Source: Stenotrophomonas ginsengisoli (GTDB lineage: Bacteria > Pseudomonadota > Gammaproteobacteria > Xanthomonadales > Xanthomonadaceae). From it: a stretch of 64,000 nt of DNA. The position numbers were made by a program, and so were the translations under genes. The stretch covers positions 116,517 to 180,516 of the forward strand of contig NZ_LDJM01000021.1 of NCBI RefSeq assembly GCF_001431485.1. The letters run 5' to 3'. The notes below the pieces were generated by a model. The model saw only the letters and a list, made by a program, of their open reading frames with translations, was not told the origin of the DNA and did no database searches. Positions 25,365 to 33,356 of this stretch are shown here, piece after piece (position 1 is the stretch's first letter; each line of letters begins with the position of its first letter).

Positions 25365-26573
25365 TCAGCCGGCGCGCTGCTGCTCGCGCTGGCATACCGC
25401 CGCGGTGAACACCACATCGGTGGAGGAATTGAGCGCGGTTTCGGCCGAGTCCTGTACCACCCCGACCACGAAACCCACCGCCACCACCTGCATGGCCGTG
25501 TCGTTGTCGATGTTGAACAGGCCACAGGCCAGCGGGATCAGCAGCAGCGAGCCGCCCGGCACGCCCGAGGCCCCGCAGGCACCGATGGCGGCCAGCACGC
25601 TGAGCAACAGGGCCGTCGGCAGGTCCACGGCAATCCCCAGGGTGTGCACTGCGGCCAGGGTCAGCACCGAGATGGTGACCGCCGCGCCGGCCATGTTGAT
25701 CGTTGCGCCGAGCGGAATGGCCACCGAATAGGTCGGCTCGTGCAGGCCGAGCTTTTCGCACAGGCGCATGTTGACCGGGATGTTGGCCGCCGAGGAACGG
25801 GTGAAGAAGGCGGTGATGCCGCTCTCGCGCAGGCAGGTCAGGACCAGCGGATACGGGTTGCGCCGGGTCACCAGCAGCACGATCAGCGGGTTGACCACCA
25901 GGGCCACGAACAGCATCGCCCCGACCAGCACCGCCAGCAGGTGGGCATAACCGGCCAGCGCCCCCACACCGGTGGAAGCCAGGGTCGAGGCAACGATGCC
26001 GAACACGCCCAGCGGGGCCAGTACGATGACCCAGCGCACCACCGTGGTGATCGCCCGCGACAGGTCACTGACCACGGCACGGGTGGTATCGCCGGCATGG
26101 CGCAGGGCCACACCCAGGGCCACACCCCAGGCCAGCAGGCCGATGTAGTTGGCATTGACCAGGGCATCGACCGGGTTGGAGAACACCTGCATCAGCAGGG
26201 CCTGCAGCACCTGACCGATGCCGGTGGGCGCGCTGGCCTCCTGTTCGGCCACCAGCAGGGCCAGACGGGTCGGAAACAGGAAGCTGGCCAGCACCGCGAC
26301 CAGGGCGGCGGCCACGGTGCCGATCAGATAAAGCCCGAGGATGGGCTTGATATGGCTGCCGCCGGCGGCGCGCTGGTTGGCAATGGACGCGGCCACCAGA
26401 ACCAGCACCAGCACCGGTGCCACCGCCTTCAAGGCGGAAATGAACACCGTGCCGAGCAGGCCCACCGCCTGCCCCGCCTGCGGCCAGACCAGGGCGAGCA
26501 CGACACCGGCCAGCAGGCCGATGATGATCTGGGCAATCAAGCCGGGACGGAACGCTTGTGACGCGCTGGACAT
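25365..26573 (-). CDS. sstT: SstT sodium/serine-threonine symporter
   Basis: 402 residues from the ATG at 26573 ([16 protein letters not shown]). A DAACS (glutamate-carrier) family member. Diagnostic parts are the serine-rich [15 protein letters not shown] loop, [15 protein letters not shown] and [10 protein letters not shown] near the C-terminus, with the [17 protein letters not shown] re-entrant segment. It imports serine and threonine with Na+ across the inner membrane. It lies 106 bp after the M14 gene on the same strand and could be co-transcribed with it. Confidence 0.93.
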   Translation of the reverse strand: MSSASQAFRPGLIAQIIIGLLAGVVLALVWPQAGQAVGLLGTVFISALKAVAPVLVLVLVAASIANQRAAGGSHIKPILGLYLIGTVAAALVAVLASFLFPTRLALLVAEQEASAPTGIGQVLQALLMQVFSNPVDALVNANYIGLLAWGVALGVALRHAGDTTRAVVSDLSRAITTVVRWVIVLAPLGVFGIVASTLASTGVGALAGYAHLLAVLVGAMLFVALVVNPLIVLLVTRRNPYPLVLTCLRESGITAFFTRSSAANIPVNMRLCEKLGLHEPTYSVAIPLGATINMAGAAVTISVLTLAAVHTLGIAVDLPTALLLSVLAAIGACGASGVPGGSLLLIPLACGLFNIDNDTAMQVVAVGFVVGVVQDSAETALNSSTDVVFTAAVCQREQQRAG

Positions 26574-26679
26574 CGTTGGCAACTCGGGCAGTGGTAACAC
26601 CCCATTGTGCCTGCAACGCGTGCCAGCGCACCTGCCGTCAGTCACCGCACCGGCCAGCGGACGGTACGGTGGACGAGCC

Positions 26680-27606
26680 TCAGCCGTTGGCCAGGGCGTA
26701 ATCCAGCGCGGCACGCACCGCTGCCACCTGGGCATCGTTGCACTGCTGCGGCGTGGCCTTGGGGCTGTCCGGGTAGACCTCGGTGGTGGTCACGAACGGG
26801 GCATCGGTCATGCCACCGCACAGGCCGATGGAACGGCCCGGGTAATTGATCACCCCGTGCGCCACTACCTTGTCACCAATGATCTCGCCCTTCTCGTCGG
26901 CCGGGGCGATATGGGTGATGGCCTCCACCGCGGTGATGATGGCCTGCTGGAAGCCCGGCGCCGGACGGTCGCTCTCGCCCACCAGGTAGAAACCATCGGG
27001 AATGGTGCCCGGCTCGTACGGCTTGCCATCGCGTGCGGCCAGGGCCGGACGGAACTCGCTTTCATCGGTATCGGTGGTTTCATGCAGGTCGATGTGCACC
27101 AGCACCGGCTCGGCCAGGGTCTGCAACAAGGCCAGCACGGCGGCCGCTTCCGGGGCCGGGCTGTTGGCGGTGAACGAACGGTTCGGGTCCACCGTCCAGG
27201 CATTCCAGCGCTGGATGCGCTCATAGCCCCACGGGCTGACGCAGGGAATCAGCAGCAGGTTCAGGCGACCGCTGTAATCGGCGCCGTGCTGCTCGGCAAA
27301 CTGCAGGGCGCCATGCACACCGCTGGTTTCATACCCGTGCACACCGCCGGTGACCACGGCCACCGGCAACGCGCTGTCCCAGTCCTGGCTGCGCAGGGCC
27401 AGCAGCGGGTAACGGCCATCTTCGCCGCAGTCCAGCTCGCCGTAGTTGACCACCTCAAAACGCGAGGCCAGTGCCTGGATGCGGCTCACCACTTCCTTGG
27501 CATGGCTGCGCTGGACACGCTGCAGCGCGCGCCACTGCGCCTTTTGTGCATCGCCCCACGGCTGCCCGGCGGTACCGATGGCGTTGATCTGTTCGATGGA
27601 GGTCAT
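26680..27606 (-). CDS. M14-family metallocarboxypeptidase
   Basis: 308 residues from the ATG at 27606; upstream in-frame codons add no family sequence. Zinc ligands are visible in [10 protein letters not shown] (His and Glu of HxxE) and [11 protein letters not shown] (third ligand His); the catalytic Glu is in [11 protein letters not shown]. The Arg-rich substrate segment [14 protein letters not shown] is also conserved. The family includes murein-peptide carboxypeptidases such as MpaA, cytosolic like this protein, which lacks a signal peptide. Cleavage of a C-terminal residue from a small peptide is likely; the substrate is not known. sstT follows downstream. Confidence 0.85.
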   Translation of the reverse strand: MTSIEQINAIGTAGQPWGDAQKAQWRALQRVQRSHAKEVVSRIQALASRFEVVNYGELDCGEDGRYPLLALRSQDWDSALPVAVVTGGVHGYETSGVHGALQFAEQHGADYSGRLNLLLIPCVSPWGYERIQRWNAWTVDPNRSFTANSPAPEAAAVLALLQTLAEPVLVHIDLHETTDTDESEFRPALAARDGKPYEPGTIPDGFYLVGESDRPAPGFQQAIITAVEAITHIAPADEKGEIIGDKVVAHGVINYPGRSIGLCGGMTDAPFVTTTEVYPDSPKATPQQCNDAQVAAVRAALDYALANG

Positions 27607-27721
27607 TGCTGCATCCTGGAAAACAAAAAAACAGGGTAGCACCGGGCCGCACCGGCATTGCAGCGGCTCAAGCCGCTGCCGATGCGGCCGTTAATGACCG
27701 ATCCACACCACGAACACCGCA

Positions 27722-28495
27722 ATGAATTTCCGCCCCCTGCTTGCTGCAGCCGTCCTGAGCCTGACCTTGAGCGCCTGCGCCGGCCCGATGGACCGCGCGC
27801 TGGTCACCGACCAGGGCGATGCGGCCTATTTCCAGCGTCTGAACCCGCTGTTTGCCCAGATGACCCCCGAGCAGCAGGAGGCCTTCAACTGGTCGGTATC
27901 GGATCTGACCATCGGTACCATCCACCAGCGCTACCCCGGCGCCAGCGCGCGCGAGGTGATCGCCGGCGAGACCGCCCTGATCCTGCAGACCTACCCGGAG
28001 CGGATCGCCGCCCTGCAGCCCTCGCTGCAGCAGTTCCAGCAGGCCCGGGCGCAGCTGGCGCAGTTGCGCAGTGACAACATCCAGTTCCGCATCGAACAGG
28101 ATTTCCATGGCTCGCAGCCCTACCTGAAGGCGGACTTCCACAACGGCTCGACACTGTCGTTCAGCACCACCGGCTGGGTCGCGCAGCTGTACCTGGATGG
28201 CGCGGACACCCCGGTGGCCAGCTATGAGTTCACCTTGAACCACCGCAACCGCGGCGGCCTGCTGCCCGGCGAAGATGAAAACCATGACATCCACCTGGGG
28301 TTTGTCACCGGCGATGCCGACTGGATGACCCTGGAGGTGCGCAACGCCCGCCAGCGCCGGATCCAGATCGTGCCGGTCCAGCCCGGCACCACCGACCTGG
28401 GCGAGCGCCCGTATGCGCTGCACGATCCGCAGCCGGAAATCGATCGTCTGCAGGCAGTGATCGCCGCCGCCGAAAAGTACCGCGCCGTACCTTGA
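27722..28495 (+). CDS. Hypothetical lipoprotein
   Basis: 257 residues from the ATG at 27722. Signal peptide with lipobox SLTLSAC at ~15-19. The body has no motif I recognise. It carries a helical N-terminal half (QMTPEQQEAFNWSVSDLTI, QQFQQARAQLAQLRSDN) and a beta-rich C-terminal half (IQFRIEQDFHGSQPYLKADF, VASYEFTLNHRNRGG). Probably outer-membrane-attached in the periplasm. Divergent from the M14 gene (115 bp) and ended by a hairpin terminator. Confidence 0.75.
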   Translation: MNFRPLLAAAVLSLTLSACAGPMDRALVTDQGDAAYFQRLNPLFAQMTPEQQEAFNWSVSDLTIGTIHQRYPGASAREVIAGETALILQTYPERIAALQPSLQQFQQARAQLAQLRSDNIQFRIEQDFHGSQPYLKADFHNGSTLSFSTTGWVAQLYLDGADTPVASYEFTLNHRNRGGLLPGEDENHDIHLGFVTGDADWMTLEVRNARQRRIQIVPVQPGTTDLGERPYALHDPQPEIDRLQAVIAAAEKYRAVP

Positions 28496-28534
28496 GCCGC
28501 CCCGGCCGCGACAGGCCGGATGTGCCGCAATGGA

Positions 28535-28558
28535 AACGGGCGCCTTGCGGCGCCCGTT
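28535..28558 (+). terminator. Terminator
   Basis: A perfect 10-bp repeat, AACGGGCGCC / GGCGCCCGTT, with a 4-base loop. It lies 40 bp after the lipoprotein stop and 29 bp before the stop of the converging protease gene, so it may serve both. Confidence 0.7.
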
Positions 28559-28586
28559 GTGGTTGTACTGCCACCACGCTACGGCG

Positions 28587-30266
28587 TCAGAGCGTGCCCG
28601 CCTTGGTCGCGCAGGTACGTACCTTGAGCCGGTCAGCCGAGCTGATCAGCCCCAGGTCACGCAGCTCATCGGCCAGGCCGTTCATGCACGACAGGTAACG
28701 CACGCGGTTGCCATTGGCCGAGACCCGGCAGATGTTCTCGTTGGCCACCAGGTTGGCACCAATGAACAGGCCCGGGTTGGTGAAGCGGGCAATCCCTGTA
28801 TCGCAGCCATTGATCTTGGTGCTGCTGGTATCCAGCTGCCAGCCGATGTCCTTGAACACCCCCAGGGTCAGGTCAACGATATAGGCGCCGTTGGTGGACG
28901 GCGTATTGGCCGGCTCCATCAGGGCGTCGGGCTTGAGCACGGTTTCAAAGTGCGAGAACGAGGAGCCGCTGGCCACCGTAGCCGGTGCGTACAGCAGCGC
29001 ACGCCCTTGCGTATCGGCACCGGCATATTGCCCGGCCACCGTACCCAGGCGCGCCTGCAGGTTGCCGCCCGCCAGGATCTGGGTCGCCCCGGCCAGGTTG
29101 ACACTGATGGCCGGGATGGTCGCCGTCACGCTCGGGTCCTCGGCCATGCCCGGTGCGGTGCCCGGATCACTGGAACTGGCCACGTTGCCGATGATCACGC
29201 CGATCGCGCCGGCATTCTGCGCATTGACCGTCTTCGGCTCGAACGAACAGGTGCCACGGTTGATGTAGGCGATCTTGCCGGTCAGGCTGCCCGGTGCCAA
29301 CGGCTCGCAGGCATCGGCGGTATCGCCGACCCCGTCATTGACCACCACCAGCGGCGCGTTGAAGTTGGCCGCGGTGGCCGCCGGCCCGAACGAGGCTGCG
29401 CCGAAGAACTGGGTCACCAGCGGCGATGCGCCACCGCTGACCTCCAGCACCAGGGCCGGATCCAGCCACAGCGGCACCTGGGCGGTGGTGGCTGCGCCAC
29501 GCCAGGCCGGTGCGCCGCGGGTGCGGATGGACAGCGCACGCTGGGCCGGGGTGGTGGCCGGGTCATCGAAAACACGCCCGGTCAGGTTGTCGATCGCATT
29601 GTTGGTGTAGACGTCGCTGTAGCCGCGGTAGGCCGTGATGCCGGTGCGCTCGCCCAGCACGCCGGTGGTGTAGCCGACGAAGCCGGAAAAACCCATGCCG
29701 TGGGCGATTTCATGGATCACCACGTCCAGGAAGTTGATCTTGCCGTCCGGGGTGTTGCCGTCCAGGCCGTAGTACCAGCCCGAACCGGTCATGCACGGGG
29801 TGCCGTCCGGGTTCTGCCCGCCGAGGTTGGCATTGAAACGGCTGGTGATATCGGTGGCCGCCGTCGGGTTGATGTTGCTGCCACTGACCGCATTGCCCAG
29901 CGCGCCGTGGAAGATCATGCCCGGCGCGGTGCCGGCCGGCGGGGCGGCAGCCACCCAAGAGGCACCAGCCGAGCCCAGGGTGCCACCGGTGGCGGTACAG
30001 GCCAGGGACTGGAAGCTGGCACCGACCTTGACCGGCACCGTGCTGGTCAGCGAGGTGCCCAGCAGGTCGGCGGCAAAGCGGTAGACGATCTGGCGTTGCT
30101 GGCCAACGGTGGTGCCGGGGTTGCCCCCCACCGGGTTGGCCGCGGTCGGGTCATTGAGCCCCTGCCCGGCCGGATCCTGGTTGACCACCTGGATGGTCAC
30201 CGCAGCCTGGGCGCCGGCAGAAGCCAGCAGCAGGCCGAGTGCACAAGCGAGCGCACGCTGGTTCAT
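28587..30266 (-). CDS. Secreted zinc metalloprotease with PA domain
   Basis: 559 residues from the ATG at 30266. Signal peptide residues 1-21 (ending AQA). Zinc motif VVIHEIAHGMGFSGF at ~190, an HExxHxxGF site of the metzincin-like type. A protease-associated (PA) domain follows, ~285-400 (GKIAYINRGTCSFEPKT, NAGAIGVIIGN). After it the chain runs through SHFETVLKPDALMEP, where SHF...LMEP matches the segment after the third zinc ligand in these secreted proteases, then VFKDIGWQL. The PA domain is an insertion within the catalytic domain. The ATG overlaps the stop of the small secreted gene upstream by 4 bp, so both are made together. Confidence 0.85.
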   Translation of the reverse strand: MNQRALACALGLLLASAGAQAAVTIQVVNQDPAGQGLNDPTAANPVGGNPGTTVGQQRQIVYRFAADLLGTSLTSTVPVKVGASFQSLACTATGGTLGSAGASWVAAAPPAGTAPGMIFHGALGNAVSGSNINPTAATDITSRFNANLGGQNPDGTPCMTGSGWYYGLDGNTPDGKINFLDVVIHEIAHGMGFSGFVGYTTGVLGERTGITAYRGYSDVYTNNAIDNLTGRVFDDPATTPAQRALSIRTRGAPAWRGAATTAQVPLWLDPALVLEVSGGASPLVTQFFGAASFGPAATAANFNAPLVVVNDGVGDTADACEPLAPGSLTGKIAYINRGTCSFEPKTVNAQNAGAIGVIIGNVASSSDPGTAPGMAEDPSVTATIPAISVNLAGATQILAGGNLQARLGTVAGQYAGADTQGRALLYAPATVASGSSFSHFETVLKPDALMEPANTPSTNGAYIVDLTLGVFKDIGWQLDTSSTKINGCDTGIARFTNPGLFIGANLVANENICRVSANGNRVRYLSCMNGLADELRDLGLISSADRLKVRTCATKAGTL

Positions 30267-30682
30267 TCACTGACCTCCTGGGTTGCGTGGGCATGGCCGT
30301 CGTCAGAGGACTCACTGATCACCACCTTGCCATCCGCGCCGATCTGCGCGGTCATCGAATGCATGGCCGACAGCGGCAAGGTGGCCACGCTCAGCCCGTT
30401 GGGCAGGACCCTCAAGGTCTTTTCAGCCTCGGCTGCGGTCTGCGGCATCGCCGCCCAGGCCGCATTGGTGGTGCTGCGTGCCTGCACGCTGGACTGCTGC
30501 TGGGCCTTGCTGGAAAGTTCGGCAACTTCGGCATCGCTGAGCTGGCGCAATTTGCCGGTGCGGGCATCGATACCCGCCACCATTGCCTGATCGGCTGCGG
30601 GCTCCGGGGCCGGCTCGGCGGCCATGGCACCGGCACTGCACAACACTGCACTGACTGCGAACAACAACACGGGGCGTTTCAT
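30263..30682 (-). CDS. Small exported protein coupled to the metalloprotease
   Basis: 139 residues from the ATG at 30682. Signal peptide residues 1-21 (VLCSAGAMA). The mature chain has the acidic Pro/Glu start AEPAPEPAADQAMVAG, then DARTGKLRQLSDAEVAELSS and a Gln/Ser-rich stretch. No recognisable family; the RTGKLRQLSDAE phrase recurs in other xanthomonad exported proteins as far as I remember, but this is not checked. Its stop overlaps the protease start (ATGA). The tight coupling and export of both suggest an inhibitor, chaperone or processing partner; that is inference only. Confidence 0.75.
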   Translation of the reverse strand: MKRPVLLFAVSAVLCSAGAMAAEPAPEPAADQAMVAGIDARTGKLRQLSDAEVAELSSKAQQQSSVQARSTTNAAWAAMPQTAAEAEKTLRVLPNGLSVATLPLSAMHSMTAQIGADGKVVISESSDDGHAHATQEVSE

Positions 30683-30849
30683 CGGGAATGCTCCACAGCT
30701 ATCAAGCCGGAAACCACACCTGCCAACTGCACCTGCCACACCACGTCCGGCGACCCGTCGTGCCGCAGCAGTGTGACCACAATCACGGCATTTATGCAAT
30801 ATTCATTCCAGTACGCCAGCGCATGGAAACGCGACCCGCAGGCAACAAA

Positions 30850-30874
30850 AAAGGGAGCCTGCGCGGCTCCCTTT
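30850..30874 (-). terminator. Terminator of the acyltransferase gene
   Basis: A perfect 10-bp repeat, AAAGGGAGCC / GGCTCCCTTT, loop of 5, followed on the minus strand by a run of T. It lies just past the acyltransferase stop. Confidence 0.85.
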
Positions 30875-30885
30875 CCTGGCTCCAG

Positions 30886-31761
30886 TCAGTCCAGCAACTG
30901 GCTGATCTGGCGGTCCTTTTCTTCCCAGACCATGTTCATCCAGCGCTGGAAGCGGACCCGGAATTCACGATCGCCCTGGTAGTCGCCGCCGACGAACTCG
31001 GCCGGAATCGGACGCTGCCGCACCACCACCTTCACCTCCGGCACGCGGTTGCCGATCAGATCGATCATCGACGGCCGCCCGCCCGGATAGACCACGGTCA
31101 CATCGACGATGGATTCCAGGCCCGTGCCCATGGCATCAAAGACGAAGGCCACACCGCCGCTCTTGGGCTTGAGCAGGTGCTGGTAGGGCGATTGCTGGCT
31201 GGCATGCTTGGCTGCGGTCATGCGCGTGCCTTCGACAAAGTTCATCACCGCCACCGGGATGTCGGCGAACTTGGCACAGGCCTTGCGCGTGGTTTCCATG
31301 TCCTTGCGCCCCAGCTCCGGGTTGCGCGCGATCTGCTGGCGGCTGTAGCGGCCCATGAACGGGAAATCCAGCGCCCACCAGGCCAGGCCCAGCACCGGCA
31401 CCCAGAACAGGGAGCGCTTGAGGAAGAAGCGCAGCAGCGGGATCTTGCGGTTGAAGGCCTTCTGCAGGACCACGATGTCCACCCAGCTCTGGTGGTTGGC
31501 CATGACCAGGTAGTGACCATCGCGGCGCAGGCCGGCCGGCAGCTCGATCTGGAAACGGGTACGGGTGAAGGCATCGATCATCGCCGTGTTGACCGCAATC
31601 CAGCTCTCGGCCAAGCCGGTCAGCACCGGGTTGAAGGCCCGGCGCAGGCGGTCAGAGGGCGCAATCGCCTTGATCAGGGCCAGCAGTACCAACGGCGGCA
31701 CATGCACCAGGGTGTTGAGGGCAATCAACGAAACAATGACGACAACACGCAGCCACACCAT
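30886..31761 (-). CDS. PlsC-family acyltransferase (YihG-like)
   Basis: 291 residues from the ATG at 31761 (MVWLRVVVIVSLIAL). An N-terminal membrane helix, then the acyltransferase motifs NHQSWVD (Hx4D catalytic pair) and FVEGTRMT (the glycerol-phosphate-binding EGTR). The form and length resemble YihG/lysophospholipid acyltransferases rather than housekeeping PlsC. It probably transfers acyl chains to lysophospholipids at the inner membrane. Single gene, divergent across a 438-bp spacer from the leucine-type dehydrogenase. Confidence 0.88.
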   Translation of the reverse strand: MVWLRVVVIVSLIALNTLVHVPPLVLLALIKAIAPSDRLRRAFNPVLTGLAESWIAVNTAMIDAFTRTRFQIELPAGLRRDGHYLVMANHQSWVDIVVLQKAFNRKIPLLRFFLKRSLFWVPVLGLAWWALDFPFMGRYSRQQIARNPELGRKDMETTRKACAKFADIPVAVMNFVEGTRMTAAKHASQQSPYQHLLKPKSGGVAFVFDAMGTGLESIVDVTVVYPGGRPSMIDLIGNRVPEVKVVVRQRPIPAEFVGGDYQGDREFRVRFQRWMNMVWEEKDRQISQLLD

Positions 31762-32199
31762 GGGGCACCGTAGATCCGAGACTGAAAAACGGTGCACAGG
31801 GTACAACGAGCACCCCGTTCCTGGCTTGCGTGCACAGGGCGGACATGCCTGATCGCCGCCCCCTGCGCCAGCACCGGCCTGCAGCGCCCGGGCATCGGTA
31901 ACGGCACGGTAACGCCGGGGCCGGCAGCATGGGTGCATGGATTGCCCGGCCAGCGCCCTGCCCGCAGATCGTCCCGTCAGCGCCACGGCGGCCATCGCAC
32001 CCTGCCTGCGGCCAGTATCCGCGGCGCACGGCCCGGCCGCGGTCCTTGCCGTTGCCGGCGACTGCCCGCATGCACATGCATGCCTGGCCCGAGTGCGCCT
32101 ACAATGCCGCCGTCAGCGACACCGCCCCTGCGGCAGGTGGTCGCTTTTTTTCTTCCCGCCAGCCCCGCACGCCGATTCGCCTCCGGAGCCGTATCCACG
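31762..32199. other. 438-bp intergenic region without a supported gene
   Basis: Lies between two divergent genes and must hold both promoters. Open frames here have no recognisable sequence or ribosome site. Near 32100 a TACAAT box could be a -10 for the dehydrogenase, and a T-rich patch (around 32145-32155) precedes its GGAG. No repeat, RNA gene or clear operator was seen. Confidence 0.5.
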
Positions 32200-33297
32200 A
32201 TGATCTTCGACATCCTGAGCACTGCCGGCCACGAACAGGTCGTCTTCTGCCACAACCCCGATGCCGGCCTGCGCGCCATCATCGCCCTGCACAACACCAC
32301 CCTGGGCCCGGCCCTGGGCGGTGTGCGCATGCGGCCGTATGCCAGCGAGGCCGATGCGCTGGCCGACGTGCTCAACCTGAGCCGGACCATGACCTACAAG
32401 AACGCCATGGCCGGGTTGAATGTGGGCGGTGGCAAGGCGGTGATCATTGGCGACCCGAAGGCCGACAAGACCGAGGTGCTGTTCCGTGCCTTCGGCCGCT
32501 ATGTCGATGCACTGGGCGGGCGCTACATCACCGCCGAGGACGTGGGCACCGATGTCACCGACATGGAGCACATCTATCTGGAGAGCGCCTTTGTCACCGG
32601 CGTCCACCAGGCCCACGGCGGCTCCGGTGATCCGGCCCCGTTCACCGCCTACGGGGCGCTGCAGGGCATGCGTGCCACCAGCGCACGCCGCCTCGGCCAT
32701 GAGGACCTGTCACGCCTGCGGATCGCCGTGCAGGGCCTGGGTCATATCGGCATGGAGCTGGTCAAGCTGCTGCGCGACCATGGCGCCACCCTGCTGGTCA
32801 GCGACCTGGACCCGGCCCGGGTGCAGCGTGCGGTCAATGAGTACGGCGCCACCGCCATCGCCCCGGAGCAGCTGCTCGACACGCCGGCCGACCTGTTTGC
32901 CCCCTGCGGCAAGGAAGGCGCCCTGACCGCCGACAACGTGGCCCGGCTGCAGGTGCAGATGGTCTGCGGCACCGCCAACAACCAGCTCGGCGATGACCAG
33001 GCCGGCGCCCTGCTGGCCGAGCGCGGCATCCTCTACGCACCGGACTATGTGGTCAATGCCGGTGGCGTGATGAACGTCTCGCTGGAACTGGACGGCTACA
33101 ACCGCGAGCGGGCGATGCGCCTGATCCGCTCCATCCATGCCAACCTGGGCAAGGTCTTTGACCTGTCCGAAAACCAGGGCTGCACCCCGCAGCAGGCAGC
33201 CGACCGTATCGCCGAACAGCGCCTGGCCGCGATCGGCAAGCTCAAGTTGCCGCTGGGCCGCGCCACGCCACGCATGAGCCGCCTGCGCGGCGAGTGA
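32200..33297 (+). CDS. Leucine/valine/phenylalanine-type dehydrogenase
   Basis: 365 residues from the ATG at 32200 (MIFDILSTAGHEQVVF), with GGAG upstream. The Glu/Leu/Phe/Val dehydrogenase signature is clear: LGGVRMRPY, NLSRTMTYKNAMAGLNVGG with the catalytic Lys in GGGKAVI, and the NAD-binding QGLGHIGMELVKLL. The C-terminal YAPDYVVNAGGVMNVSLE is typical of leucine dehydrogenase. It reversibly deaminates branched-chain amino acids to keto acids using NAD+, in the cytoplasm, feeding branched fatty-acid synthesis, which is prominent in xanthomonads. Ended by a strong terminator. Confidence 0.92.
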   Translation: MIFDILSTAGHEQVVFCHNPDAGLRAIIALHNTTLGPALGGVRMRPYASEADALADVLNLSRTMTYKNAMAGLNVGGGKAVIIGDPKADKTEVLFRAFGRYVDALGGRYITAEDVGTDVTDMEHIYLESAFVTGVHQAHGGSGDPAPFTAYGALQGMRATSARRLGHEDLSRLRIAVQGLGHIGMELVKLLRDHGATLLVSDLDPARVQRAVNEYGATAIAPEQLLDTPADLFAPCGKEGALTADNVARLQVQMVCGTANNQLGDDQAGALLAERGILYAPDYVVNAGGVMNVSLELDGYNRERAMRLIRSIHANLGKVFDLSENQGCTPQQAADRIAEQRLAAIGKLKLPLGRATPRMSRLRGE

Positions 33298-33307
33298 GCC
33301 ACATCAA

Positions 33308-33335
33308 CAAAAAGCCCGCTGTCGCGGGCTTTTTG
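33308..33335. terminator. Bidirectional terminator
   Basis: A perfect 12-bp repeat, CAAAAAGCCCGC / GCGGGCTTTTTG, with a 4-base loop, A-rich on one flank and T-rich on the other. It serves the dehydrogenase and the converging autotransporter gene. Confidence 0.9.
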
Positions 33336-33356
33336 TTTGCTGGCCACCACCAATAC

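Noticed and set aside
31929..32630. Plus-strand frame across the dehydrogenase start
   Set aside because: Overlaps the clear dehydrogenase in another frame and has low-complexity Pro/Arg/His content.
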